Assembly (NCBI RefSeq): GCF_900096975.1
Contig: NZ_FMYQ01000032.1
Span: forward strand, 1-64,000
Origin: Paraburkholderia lycopersici
Lineage (GTDB): Bacteria > Pseudomonadota > Gammaproteobacteria > Burkholderiales > Burkholderiaceae
Length of the DNA: 64,000 nucleotides
Direction of reading: 5' to 3'
Below the pieces are notes generated by a model. The model did no database searches. It was not told the origin of the DNA and saw only the letters and a program-made list of their open reading frames with translations. Below are positions 56,446 to 64,000 of the stretch, in pieces. Made by a program: the position numbers and the translations under genes. The number at the start of each line of letters is the position of its first letter. Position 1 is the stretch's first letter.

Positions 56446-56661
56446 ATGTCGATCATTACATCCATACGCACAGAATTGCTGGCACGAAAGGGTAACTGGA
56501 GAAAAATCTGTAGCGATACGAATCTTTCCTACTGGTGGCTAACGAAGTTTGCCCAGGGGCGTATCAGCAACCCGGGCACGGTCAATCTCGAAATCCTCAA
56601 AACCTATCTCGAAAAGGAGGGCGCCATTCTCCGGCAAGGGGAAGAACGCGATGAGCAGTAA
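56446..56661 (+). CDS. Small HTH DNA-binding protein (Cro-like)
   Basis: 71 residues. NWRKICSDTNLSYWWLTKFAQGRISNPGTVNLEILKTYLEKE is an HTH of the XRE/Cro type (the sequence here is split by the recognition-helix SYWWLTKFA). First gene rightward of the GCTAG operators, so it is placed like phage Cro. Ribosome site is weak. Confidence 0.7.
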   Translation: MSIITSIRTELLARKGNWRKICSDTNLSYWWLTKFAQGRISNPGTVNLEILKTYLEKEGAILRQGEERDEQ

Positions 56662-56824
56662 ACCGTGAAATGTTTCTGGGCGTAGGCATTAACGCGGTTC
56701 CAGTCGTCTCTCCCGTACTTCCTCACCATACCGATATAGAAATCGGTCGTAGTGTTGTTTAGCCAGGCTGTCTTTGACGGGGTGTAAAGGCACACGCCTG
56801 CATGATTTCGGTGAGGGCAAGCTT

Positions 56825-57163
56825 ATGCGTGAGCTTAAGGAGGCTCTGTACGGTGACGATCACATAGGCTCAATCGAGAGTCGGTTGCTGCGGTGGGGCC
56901 GTGTTTCGCGCGCAGGTCCGGACGGGTTGAACCCGTCTGATCTCCGTGAATACGAGTTAATCACGAGGGCCTGGCGGCGTCTGGCCGTGCCGTATCGCGA
57001 GATGATCAAGATGGTCTATGTATGGCGGGTGAACCGCGAGGTCATCTGTCGTCGCCTGCATATCAGGCGGTCGCCCGTCACGTTTTACGATCTGGAGCTG
57101 GCCGCCGCGCGGCGCGCGATAATCGCTGAAATCCGGAAGCAGCTCGCCGATGCCGGTTTCTGA
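56825..57163 (+). CDS. Phage antitermination protein Q-like regulator (tentative)
   Basis: 112 residues from ATG 56825 (GAGGG upstream). The pattern LLRWGRVSRA, a middle helix with YELITRAWRRL...YREMIKMVYVWRVNREVICRRL and an F/Y..LELAAARRAIIAEI end resembles small Q-type antiterminators of lambdoid phages (an LERWG-type start, then an HTH-like segment and a terminal helix). Similarity is by eye only. Its position supports it: a strong promoter, short RNA and terminator follow within 210 bp. A sigma-70-region-4-like protein is the alternative. Confidence 0.55.
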   Translation: MRELKEALYGDDHIGSIESRLLRWGRVSRAGPDGLNPSDLREYELITRAWRRLAVPYREMIKMVYVWRVNREVICRRLHIRRSPVTFYDLELAAARRAIIAEIRKQLADAGF

Positions 57164-57188
57164 TCGGCACAGTTTCCAGGCGGATTTC

Positions 57189-57216
57189 TTGACACACGCA
57201 TTTGCGCTTCTATACT
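57189..57216 (+). promoter_or_regulatory. Near-consensus promoter downstream of the Q-like gene
   Basis: Consensus -35 TTGACA (57189-57194), 16-bp spacer, -10 TATACT (57211-57216, 5 of 6). It lies 26 bp after the Q-like gene. Start of transcription is expected near 57223. Confidence 0.72.
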
Positions 57217-57221
57217 TGCTT

Positions 57222-57371
57222 TCACAACCTGATTTCCGGTCCGGCCTAAGCCGACCGAGTTTCCACCCAGCGGTGGGTCCGATGTAGCCAGGCGACCGAC
57301 GCCCGTACTTTGGCCGGAATCAGTCCAGATCCGTCAAGCCCGTGATCAGCATTGCTGACACGGGCTTTTGT
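57222..57371 (+). ncRNA. Candidate structured leader RNA ahead of the transfer operon
   Basis: About 150 nt between a strong promoter and an intrinsic terminator, with no frame. A closing stem is possible: CTGATT (57229-57234) with AATCAG (57318-57323), continued by CCGGCC (57241-57246) with GGCCGG (57312-57317). Inside is a CCACC-CAGC-GGTGG hairpin (57263-57276). It could be a free small RNA, or a terminated leader read through under antitermination. I do not match it to a named RNA family. Confidence 0.55.
57336..57371 (+). terminator. Intrinsic terminator between leader RNA and parA
   Basis: AAGCCCGTG (57336-57344) pairs with CACGGGCTT (57359-57367), extended by TCAGC/GCTGA inside, then TTTTGTTTT. 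It sits 79 bp before the parA start and would block the transfer operon unless bypassed. Confidence 0.8.
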
Positions 57372-57449
57372 TTTGCACGCTGATTTCTCTCGTCGTTTTT
57401 CGTCGTCCCGCTACAGCGGATCGTGCCGCGCCATGACGTAGCGACGGCA

Positions 57450-58298
57450 ATGAAGACACTGGCGATCTGGACGCAGAAGGGCGGCGTAGGCAAGACGGCA
57501 CTAGCCTGCCAGCTTGGGCATGTATTGCATGCTCGCGGTCATCGCGTGCTCGTGATTGATCTGGACAGCCAGGGCAATGCGGGGGCCGCGCTCCTGCGCG
57601 CGGAGAAGGCCGTCGCGCTATCGATGACGGCCGCGTCGCTGCTGATGAACGGCAACCTGGCCGTGGCGTTGCCCGATGTCGCGTTCGCCGTGATCCGCGC
57701 CACTCCCGAGCTGGTCCGCGTTCCCGAGCAGCCCGACGAATTCGGCCGTTTTCACACCAACCTGCAGACTAACCTCGCGCGCGTCGCGCCGGCCTTCGAC
57801 GTCTGCCTGATCGACTGCCCGCCGTCGGACGACCTGCGTGTGCTGCTTGCGTTGACGGTAGCCGGCTTCGTGCTCAGTCCGATCCAGCTGAATCAGGAAG
57901 CGATCGAAGGCATCGTCAGGACGCTGCGCGGCACGCGCGGCGTGGAACGCATCCGCGAGAAATTCAATCCCTCGCTGCGGTTCCTCGGCATCGTGCCGAA
58001 TATGGTCGAGGCGACCGCGCTGCAAAAGCGCAATTTCATCGAGGTCCTGGAGAGCTTCGGCCGCTATCTCATGATGGACGGGCGAGGCAATCCGCTGCGT
58101 GTCCTGCGACGCTCTTCCATTGCGGAAGCGCAGGAGCTGGGCGTCGCGTTGCCGGAACTTGGACGCAGCAAGACGGCGGCACGCGACGCGTGGGTAGAGC
58201 TTGCGCCGGTGCTCAACCGGATTGCCGATCTGGTGATGGCGGATTCGCCGGCCGAGTCTGCGGAATTGCCTGCCGTGGAGGTCGATCATGGCGCTTGA
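57450..58298 (+). CDS. parA: ParA family partition ATPase
   Basis: 282 residues. Deviant Walker A KGGVGKT at residues 10-16, Walker A' VIDLDSQGNAG and Walker B CLIDCPPS. Acts with ParB to stabilise the excised element or its replicating form. ATG 57450 is chosen; GTG 57423 is an alternative. Overlaps parB by 11 bp. Codon use is more GC-rich than the cargo, like the rest of the transfer module. Confidence 0.92.
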   Translation: MKTLAIWTQKGGVGKTALACQLGHVLHARGHRVLVIDLDSQGNAGAALLRAEKAVALSMTAASLLMNGNLAVALPDVAFAVIRATPELVRVPEQPDEFGRFHTNLQTNLARVAPAFDVCLIDCPPSDDLRVLLALTVAGFVLSPIQLNQEAIEGIVRTLRGTRGVERIREKFNPSLRFLGIVPNMVEATALQKRNFIEVLESFGRYLMMDGRGNPLRVLRRSSIAEAQELGVALPELGRSKTAARDAWVELAPVLNRIADLVMADSPAESAELPAVEVDHGA

Positions 58299-59340
58299 CC
58301 TGTCCATGCTCGACGACCCGCACGCGAATACGGCAGGAGCGGTGCTGGATCTGCCGATCGTCGAGATCGAAGAAGATCCGGAGCAGCCGCGCAAGACGTT
58401 TTCCCAGGCATCGCTCGATGCGATGGCTAAACGCATTCGCCAGAAAGGGCAGGTGGAAGTGCCTATCACGGTACGGCCGAAGCGCCAGGGCAAGTATCGC
58501 CTGATCGACGGTGCGCGTCGCTACCGTTCGTCGTGCATCGCGGGTATGGCTACGATCCGCGCCATCGTTGAAGCGGACCATGTGCTCGATCCGTATACGC
58601 AGGTCGTCGTCAATCTGCAGCGTGACGAGCTGACGCCGATAGACTTGGCTCAATTTATCGCGGGGCGCCGTGTCGCAGGCGATGCGCTTGGGACGATCGC
58701 AGAAGCGATTGGCATCAGCGCGCGGGATGTGACGGCGCACCTGTCACTTCTCGATGCGCCGGCGTCGATCCTCAAGGCTTTTCAGGCTGAACGAATTCGC
58801 AGCGTGCATGGTGTTTATGACCTGTGCCGACTGCATGCACAGCATGTCGACGCTGTAGAAGCGTTCATGGTCGAGCATGCCGATCTGGATATCACGCGCA
58901 GCATGATTCTCCATTTGCAGGAAGTCCTCCGGCACGAGAGCAATCCAATCGACGACACACTGAATCCGGGTGTGAATCTGCCTGCCGAGTCCGATGCGGG
59001 TGAGGCACTTGCTCCCGATATGTCGGCTGACTTGGCATCGCCACAGGACGGCGACAGCGTGGCGTTGACCGCGCAGGTGCCAGCCGCGCATGCATTGCCT
59101 TTCCACAACCCCGATATCGAGCGAGCGGCCAAGCCGCCCAGGCTCGATGATCCCACGCGGATTCGCAAACCCTTGCTACTCGCTGATTACGAAGGCAGCG
59201 CGGTGATGCTGCGCCTCGATCGCAAGCCGACAGCACCGGGCTTGGCTTTCATCAAATACGAAGATGGGCGTGGCGAGCTGGAGGTCGAGCTCGGCGTGCT
59301 CCGCAACTGGACCCTCACCGATTCGAAGGTGCAGTCATGA
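58288..59340 (+). CDS. parB: ParB family partition protein
   Basis: 350 residues. N-terminal ParB/Srx nuclease-like fold (IVEIEEDPEQPRKTF, RLIDGARRYRSS), then a KorB/Spo0J-type HTH (LGTIAEAIGISARDVTAHLSLLDAP). The C-terminal ~130 residues are less conserved. GGAGG in parA before ATG 58288. Overlaps the next gene by 4 bp. Confidence 0.92.
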   Translation: MALDLSMLDDPHANTAGAVLDLPIVEIEEDPEQPRKTFSQASLDAMAKRIRQKGQVEVPITVRPKRQGKYRLIDGARRYRSSCIAGMATIRAIVEADHVLDPYTQVVVNLQRDELTPIDLAQFIAGRRVAGDALGTIAEAIGISARDVTAHLSLLDAPASILKAFQAERIRSVHGVYDLCRLHAQHVDAVEAFMVEHADLDITRSMILHLQEVLRHESNPIDDTLNPGVNLPAESDAGEALAPDMSADLASPQDGDSVALTAQVPAAHALPFHNPDIERAAKPPRLDDPTRIRKPLLLADYEGSAVMLRLDRKPTAPGLAFIKYEDGRGELEVELGVLRNWTLTDSKVQS

Positions 59341-59945
59341 AGCGCACGATTCAACGATTTTTCCGTCATCTGCTGGTGTGGGCGTCACTGGCGCTGACTC
59401 TGTCCGTGGTGCCAACGATGGCGTACGCCGATGACTGGGGCTGTCAGGTGCTGCTGTGCCTCGCTAATCCGGGCGGCCCGGAGCAATACGGCGCGTGCGT
59501 GCCGCCGATCGAAAAGCTCTGGAAGGCCCTGAGTCACGGCGATCCGTTTCCGAGCTGCGATTTCAGCGCGGGTCTCGCCAGCCTGCCGCCTGATGTGCGT
59601 AATGCGATTCCGGCCGCATGGCTTGCGAATCTCGGTGTAGGTACCGGTGCCTCGAACACCTGGGCGAGCAGCGGCTATTGCCGGGAAGATTTGCTGTACT
59701 GGGGCGGCCCCGACGATAGTCTCCCGCTGTGCCGGGCATCCGGCGCGATCAACGTCGTGATCGACGGCCAGCTCTATACGCGCGTCTGGTGGGGGACGAA
59801 TGGCGCGGCGGGGAGTTCGACCATCACTGAATATTACGGTCCGCCCGGTATGTCGGCCGTGTCGGATCAGGCCGCGTATGACCCGACGCAGGCGCTCGCA
59901 CTCTGGAGGCAGGCGCAGGACGACGATTCGCGCTGGAATCGATAA
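59337..59945 (+). CDS. Exported Cys-rich protein of the conjugation cluster
   Basis: 202 residues. Signal peptide (LLVWASLALTLSVVPTMAYA), then DWGCQVLLCLANPGG...CVPPIEKLWKAL and further Cys (FPSCDF, YCREDL, LPLCRA): seven Cys in the mature part suggest disulfides. WGCQVLLCL-type proteins recur in VirB-like clusters of proteobacterial elements as I remember them, but no function is established by sequence. ATGA overlap with parB. Confidence 0.75.
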   Translation: MKRTIQRFFRHLLVWASLALTLSVVPTMAYADDWGCQVLLCLANPGGPEQYGACVPPIEKLWKALSHGDPFPSCDFSAGLASLPPDVRNAIPAAWLANLGVGTGASNTWASSGYCREDLLYWGGPDDSLPLCRASGAINVVIDGQLYTRVWWGTNGAAGSSTITEYYGPPGMSAVSDQAAYDPTQALALWRQAQDDDSRWNR

Positions 59946-59956
59946 GGAGCGCGACG

Positions 59957-60637
59957 ATGATCTCTATCGATCTCCCCGTGCTTGTCGCGCAATGTGCGCC
60001 GGGTGTCCACCCGGTCACGATGCAAGCCGTGGTGCGTACTGAGTCTGGCGGTAACCCGTATGCCATCGGCGTCGTCGGCGGGCGTCTCGCCCGTCAACCC
60101 CGTACGTTGGGCGAAGCTGTTGCGACCGCCAATGCGCTGGCGCGTGCTGGATGGAACTACAGCGTAGGTCTAGCGCAGGTGAATCGCGATCATCTGGCCG
60201 AATATGGGTTGGTCGGCGCCGCAGCATTCGACGCTTGCCGCAATCTGCAGGCCGGGGCCGACATTCTCGCCCGATGCTATGCACGGGCGGCAGGCCGTGG
60301 ACAGGCCGGTCAAGTCGCGCTGCGCGACGGTCTGTCCTGCTATACCAGCGGCAATTTCCAGACGGGCTATCGAACTGGCTACGTGCAGCGCGTGGTGACG
60401 AATGTCAGCGAGGCTTCGGTCCCGACACCGCGGCCTGTCGTGCCCGCTCTCGATGTACGCGAAGTTATCCCTGTGATACCGGCAGCGGGTTCGACAGGCG
60501 ACGCGGCGCGCAGCACGCGCCAGGCACATCCTGTCCGTTCTGGCGGGGCCGTGTCGTCTGGTGCGGCCGACGAGGCGGAGCGGCCTAACGGGACAGATGC
60601 GATCGAAGTCCCCGACAACAGCGCGGTGGTGTTCTGA
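59957..60637 (+). CDS. VirB1-like lytic transglycosylase
   Basis: 226 residues. SLT fold with catalytic Glu29 (VVRTESGGNPYAIG), NYSVGLAQVNRDHL and a C(R)NLQAGADIL block. It opens peptidoglycan for the type IV secretion channel. No N-terminal signal peptide is visible, unusual for a periplasmic enzyme. Pro/Ala/Gly-rich C-terminal tail. Its TGA overlaps the topoisomerase start (TGATG). Confidence 0.9.
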   Translation: MISIDLPVLVAQCAPGVHPVTMQAVVRTESGGNPYAIGVVGGRLARQPRTLGEAVATANALARAGWNYSVGLAQVNRDHLAEYGLVGAAAFDACRNLQAGADILARCYARAAGRGQAGQVALRDGLSCYTSGNFQTGYRTGYVQRVVTNVSEASVPTPRPVVPALDVREVIPVIPAAGSTGDAARSTRQAHPVRSGGAVSSGAADEAERPNGTDAIEVPDNSAVVF

Positions 60638-62817
60638 TGAAAGCCCTTATTCTTGCCGAAAAGCCCTCGGTCGCGGGCGACATCGCGGCCGCGCTGGGTG
60701 GGTTCTCGCAGGTCGAAAAAAATGTATTCGAGCGCGATGATCTGGTGGTGACCTGCGCGGCCGGCCATCTGATCGGGATTGCCGCGCCCGAGGCGATCGC
60801 GCACCTGACGCCGGTGATTCCGCAGCAGTTTTCCCTGGTCGTGCGCGAGACGGCGTCGGAGCGACTGAAGGCCGTGCTCAGGCAGATGCGCCGCAGCGAC
60901 GTGGGCACGCTGATCAACGCCTGCGACGCGGGCCGGGAGGGCGAGCTGATTTTCCGGTTGATCGTCGAATTCGGACAGAGCAATAAGCCGGTCCGCCGCA
61001 TGTGGTTGCAATCGATGACGCCGCAGGCGATCCGCGACAGCTTTGCCGCGATGCGGACCGATGAGCAGATGCGGCCGCTTGCGGCGGCAGCGCGTGCCCG
61101 TGCCGAAGCAGACTGGATCGTCGGAATCAACGGGTCACGCCTGTGCCGGAAGCTGACAGGCGTGACCACGCCGGTCGGTCGTGTGCAGACGCCGACCCTC
61201 ATGCTGGTAGTCGAACGCGAAGAAGCGATTCACCGGTTTCAGCCGCGCACCTATCACGAGGTGCATCTGAAAATATTGCTGCAGGCAGGCGAATTCGTTG
61301 CACGCTGGCAGAACCCGGAGGGCGGGGCGCTGGGTGCGATCGAATCGAATGCCGTTGATGCGGGCGCTGCCGAGCGCCGCGAACGGATCTGGAACGTGCA
61401 GGCCGCCAACGCGATCGCGGCACGCTGCGCCGGGCGCGATCTGGAATGCATCACGGACGACACGCAGCCGTCGAGGCGCGCGGCACCGTCCTTGTTCGAT
61501 CTGACCAGCTTGCAGCGTGAGGCGAACCGGCTCTACGGTCTGTCGGCGAAACAGACCCTCGATCTGGCGCAGGTGCTGTATCAGGACCGCAAGGTACTGA
61601 CCTATCCGCGTACCGATGCGAAGGCACTGCCCGAGGACTATGTGCCGGCCATCACGAAGATCATCGGCACGCTGACGGAAGGCCCGTATGCCGCCCAGGC
61701 GCGGCGCATTCTCGAGGGTAGGTGGATTCGGCCGACGAAGCGGATCTTCGATAACGGCAAGATCAGCGATCACTTCGCGATCATCCCGACGGGCGCATCC
61801 GCGTCCGGCCTGTCGGAAGCGGAATGGACGATCTACGACCTGGTCGTGCGTCGTACGCTCGCAGCGTTCTATCCGGACGCGGAGTTTTCCGTGACCACGC
61901 GCACGGTCGAGCTGCCGGACGATGTTTTCGTCGCGCGCGGGCGGGTCATGGTGCAGCCAGGATGGCTCGCCGTCTATCGCGGAGAGATTGAGGGTGACGG
62001 TCAAGGGGCACAGGCCGATGCGTCGACAGCGCTGCCGGCCCTGAAAGCCGGCGAGGCCGGCCGTAACGCAGGCGTGTCGGTGGTCGAAGGAAAGACACGT
62101 GCGCCCGCCCGGTACACCGAGGCCACGTTGCTGTCCGCAATGGAGCATGCGGGGCGCCAGGTCGAAGACGAAGCGTTGCGCGAGACGATGGCCGAGCGCG
62201 GGCTTGGCACGCCGGCCACGCGCGCGGCAACGATCGAAGGTTTGCTGGCGGATGGCTATCTGGAGCGCCAGAAAAAGCTGCTCGTGCCGACAGTCCGTGC
62301 GTTTTCGCTCAAGAAACTACTGGTCACGCTACAGGGAGAAGCCTTGCTGTCGCCGATCCTCACGGGCGAATGGGAGTCCCGGCTTCGCGCAATCGAGCGC
62401 GGTGAGGCGTCGGCCGTGGGGTTTCGCGGGCCGGTCGAGGCCTTCGTGTATGCGCTTGCGAAACGTACCGATGCGCTCGAGGCCGCAGTGCTCGCGAGCA
62501 ACCCGCTGTGTCCGGCCTGTGGCAAGCCGTTGCGCCGCGTAGTCGGCAAGCACGGCCCGTTCTGGAGCTGTTCGACGTATCCCGCGTGCAACACGGTTCT
62601 GCCCGATGAACAGGGGCGTCCCGGCCGGCCGCGACCGAAACCTGCCATCAGCCAGTTCAAATGCACGTGCGGCGCGGGCCTCGTGCATCGGACCGGCACG
62701 TCGAAGAAAACCCGCAAGCCCTACGACCTGTGGTCGTGCAGCGCCTATCCGAAATGCAAGAACGCTTACGGTGACCGCGATGGTCATCCCGATATCACGA
62801 ATGCTCCTGTTGAGTAA
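60637..62817 (+). CDS. DNA topoisomerase III (TopB/TraE type)
   Basis: 726 residues. Type IA topoisomerase: TOPRIM (LILAEKPSVAGDIA; NACDAGREGELIF), active-site Tyr323 (LTYPRTDAKALP), EATLLSAMEHAGR. C-terminal zinc ribbons CPACGKPL...CSTYPAC and CTCGAGL...CSAYPKC. Mobile elements of several families encode their own copy, probably to resolve DNA intermediates during transfer or replication. Translationally coupled to the transglycosylase gene. Confidence 0.94.
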   Translation: MKALILAEKPSVAGDIAAALGGFSQVEKNVFERDDLVVTCAAGHLIGIAAPEAIAHLTPVIPQQFSLVVRETASERLKAVLRQMRRSDVGTLINACDAGREGELIFRLIVEFGQSNKPVRRMWLQSMTPQAIRDSFAAMRTDEQMRPLAAAARARAEADWIVGINGSRLCRKLTGVTTPVGRVQTPTLMLVVEREEAIHRFQPRTYHEVHLKILLQAGEFVARWQNPEGGALGAIESNAVDAGAAERRERIWNVQAANAIAARCAGRDLECITDDTQPSRRAAPSLFDLTSLQREANRLYGLSAKQTLDLAQVLYQDRKVLTYPRTDAKALPEDYVPAITKIIGTLTEGPYAAQARRILEGRWIRPTKRIFDNGKISDHFAIIPTGASASGLSEAEWTIYDLVVRRTLAAFYPDAEFSVTTRTVELPDDVFVARGRVMVQPGWLAVYRGEIEGDGQGAQADASTALPALKAGEAGRNAGVSVVEGKTRAPARYTEATLLSAMEHAGRQVEDEALRETMAERGLGTPATRAATIEGLLADGYLERQKKLLVPTVRAFSLKKLLVTLQGEALLSPILTGEWESRLRAIERGEASAVGFRGPVEAFVYALAKRTDALEAAVLASNPLCPACGKPLRRVVGKHGPFWSCSTYPACNTVLPDEQGRPGRPRPKPAISQFKCTCGAGLVHRTGTSKKTRKPYDLWSCSAYPKCKNAYGDRDGHPDITNAPVE

Positions 62818-62928
62818 CGCTGCCTAGTTTCCCGGTTTTTTCAAGCAATAGGCGAAGGCGCTAGATCAGACGCGATCTCGGCGGGGAGTTGCTTCGCTTG
62901 AATTCAGGATAACGAATTGAGGTAAGGC

Positions 62929-63237
62929 ATGAAAAAGAACCAACGTCGTATCGAGACCTGCCTGCAGGTGATGGGTGCGAGCCTGCTTGCACTCTTGCTG
63001 GCGGACCCGGCCTGCGCACAGATCACCTCGCAGGCGAGCACGATCCTAAACGACATCTCGACGGGGCTGATGGCGATCGGTGTCGTAATCTGCACGATCG
63101 CGCTGATGTGGGCGGGTTTCAAGGTCATGTTCCAGCATGCACGCTTTGGCGAGATCGCGAACATCTTCATCGGTGCGATGCTGGTGGGCGGGGCGTCGAC
63201 AATTGCTGGCGTGCTGCTGTCCGGCAGCTCGACGTAA
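62929..63237 (+). CDS. VirB2/TrbC-like pilin
   Basis: 102 residues. Signal peptide with ACAQ cleavage region, then two hydrophobic helices (LMAIGVVICTIALMWAGFKVMF; IFIGAMLVGGASTIAGVLL), the VirB2/TrbC major pilin plan. The 111-bp gap after topoisomerase III may carry its own promoter. Followed 15 bp later by the VirB3-VirB4 gene. Confidence 0.9.
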   Translation: MKKNQRRIETCLQVMGASLLALLLADPACAQITSQASTILNDISTGLMAIGVVICTIALMWAGFKVMFQHARFGEIANIFIGAMLVGGASTIAGVLLSGSST

Positions 63238-63252
63238 GCGGGGAGATGCGCC

Positions 63253-64000
63253 ATGTCCTCCCTCGACCTACGCGACGAGATTTTCAAAGGCTGCACCCGG
63301 CCGGCCATGATGATGGGCGTGCCGATCGGTCCGTTTATCGGCGCGGTCGGCTCGCTCCTGATCATCGGCATGTGGACCTTCACTGTGTCGCCAGTCGCGG
63401 CGCTTGTCGTGCTGTCGATGCTGGTGCCGGTCGTGGTCACGATGCGCGCGATCACGCGTTACGACGATCAGCGGCTGCGGCAGACCTTCATGCGCTTGCG
63501 CCTGCGGCTGTTGCAGCGCAACCGGGCGTTCTGGGGCGCGCACGCCTATTCGCCGACCGGGAAATTCCGTCGAAGGGGTAGCGAGACCGGCGCCACGCCG
63601 AAGTTCGATGCCGAGGCGGCGCGCGAGGTGCCGGTGGCCGATTTCGTGCCGTACTCGTCGCAACTGACGGACACGATCATCCGCACACGCGAGGGCGATT
63701 TCCTGCGGATCTTTCGCCTGGAGGGAATTGCTTTCGAGACGGCCGATCCGGTCGATATCCTTGCGCGCCACGACGGATTCAATAGCTTGGTGCGCAGTTT
63801 CGGCACGGGCAACGTGTCGCTGTGGTCGCACCGCATCAGCCGGCGCGTGAACGACCGGCTTCATTCGCGCTATGCGAACGAGCGGATCGATGCGATGGCG
63901 GATGCCTATTACGACGGCTTCGCTGGCTACCGGATGATGGCGCGCGATCAGTATCTGACCGTGATCTATCGGCCGGTGCGCACGAAGAGCGGCAAAGTGC
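63253..64000 (+). CDS. VirB3-VirB4 fusion (5' part, cut by window end)
   Basis: One uninterrupted frame of 249 codons runs from ATG 63253 to the end of the window. The first ~105 residues are VirB3-like (LRDEIFKGCTRPAMMMGVP, two hydrophobic helices, RLLQRNRAFWGAHAYSP). After a short basic linker (residues ~106-120) the VirB4/CagE N-terminal domain begins (VADFVPYSSQLTDTIIRTREGDFLRIFRLEG). No stop separates them. VirB4 is the channel ATPase; its Walker motifs are beyond the window. Confidence 0.88.
   Translation, partial: MSSLDLRDEIFKGCTRPAMMMGVPIGPFIGAVGSLLIIGMWTFTVSPVAALVVLSMLVPVVVTMRAITRYDDQRLRQTFMRLRLRLLQRNRAFWGAHAYSPTGKFRRRGSETGATPKFDAEAAREVPVADFVPYSSQLTDTIIRTREGDFLRIFRLEGIAFETADPVDILARHDGFNSLVRSFGTGNVSLWSHRISRRVNDRLHSRYANERIDAMADAYYDGFAGYRMMARDQYLTVIYRPVRTKSGKV

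Overview
The window is from a high-GC betaproteobacterium of the Burkholderia/Paraburkholderia/Caballeronia group. The evidence is the phaA-phaB-phaR order, a BktB-type thiolase, the smpB/ratA-ratB and ppsR/ppsA divergent pairs, and the guaB-guaA arrangement. Two parts can be separated. Positions 1 to about 34,060 are chromosomal backbone with strongly G/C-ending codons. Positions about 34,061 to 64,000 are the left part of an integrated conjugative element inserted at the 3' end of guaA; its right end lies outside the window.

Backbone: polyhydroxyalkanoate metabolism (end of phaA, phaB, phaR, bktB), rimO, a PfkB sugar kinase, cystathionine beta-lyase, serB, a stand-alone LigD-type polymerase domain, a zinc-type dehydrogenase, a FetA/FetB-like iron ABC exporter, an AsmA protein and a three-gene histidine kinase cassette. 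These are followed by ppsR and ppsA (divergent, sharing an unusual 23-nt inverted repeat), an NfeD/stomatin pair, smpB with ratA-ratB, a DMT permease, and guaB and guaA.

Mobile element: a tyrosine integrase starts 220 bp after guaA, preceded by a cluster of GGTACC-centred repeats. After about 1 kb of decayed DNA with an IS3-type remnant comes lower-GC cargo (about 36.7-55.9 kb). It holds a LeuC/LeuD-type hydratase, a CaiB-type CoA-transferase and an HMG-CoA-lyase-family enzyme, with three LysR regulators. There are also two DUF4148-like secreted proteins, a TDT (malate-type) transporter, a second malate dehydrogenase, an MFS permease, an isochorismatase-family amidase, and a FUSC/DUF1656/HlyD/NodT efflux operon. 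The cluster reads best as uptake and cleavage of a methylated C4/C5 dicarboxylate such as citraconate or (R)-citramalate, plus export of an aromatic or organic acid. This is inference.

Transfer module (about 55.9 kb to the end): a divergent pair of small HTH proteins around a GCTAG-repeat operator region, then a gene for a phage Q-like protein. Directly after it come a near-consensus promoter, a roughly 150-nt structured leader RNA and an intrinsic terminator. Next is a tightly overlapping operon: parA, parB, a secreted Cys-rich protein, VirB1-like transglycosylase and topoisomerase III, followed by virB2 and a VirB3-VirB4 fusion cut by the window end. The order CI-like / Cro-like / Q-like / promoter / short RNA / terminator / late operon copies the logic of a lambdoid phage, but ahead of conjugation genes. 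This is the most interesting hypothesis in the window.
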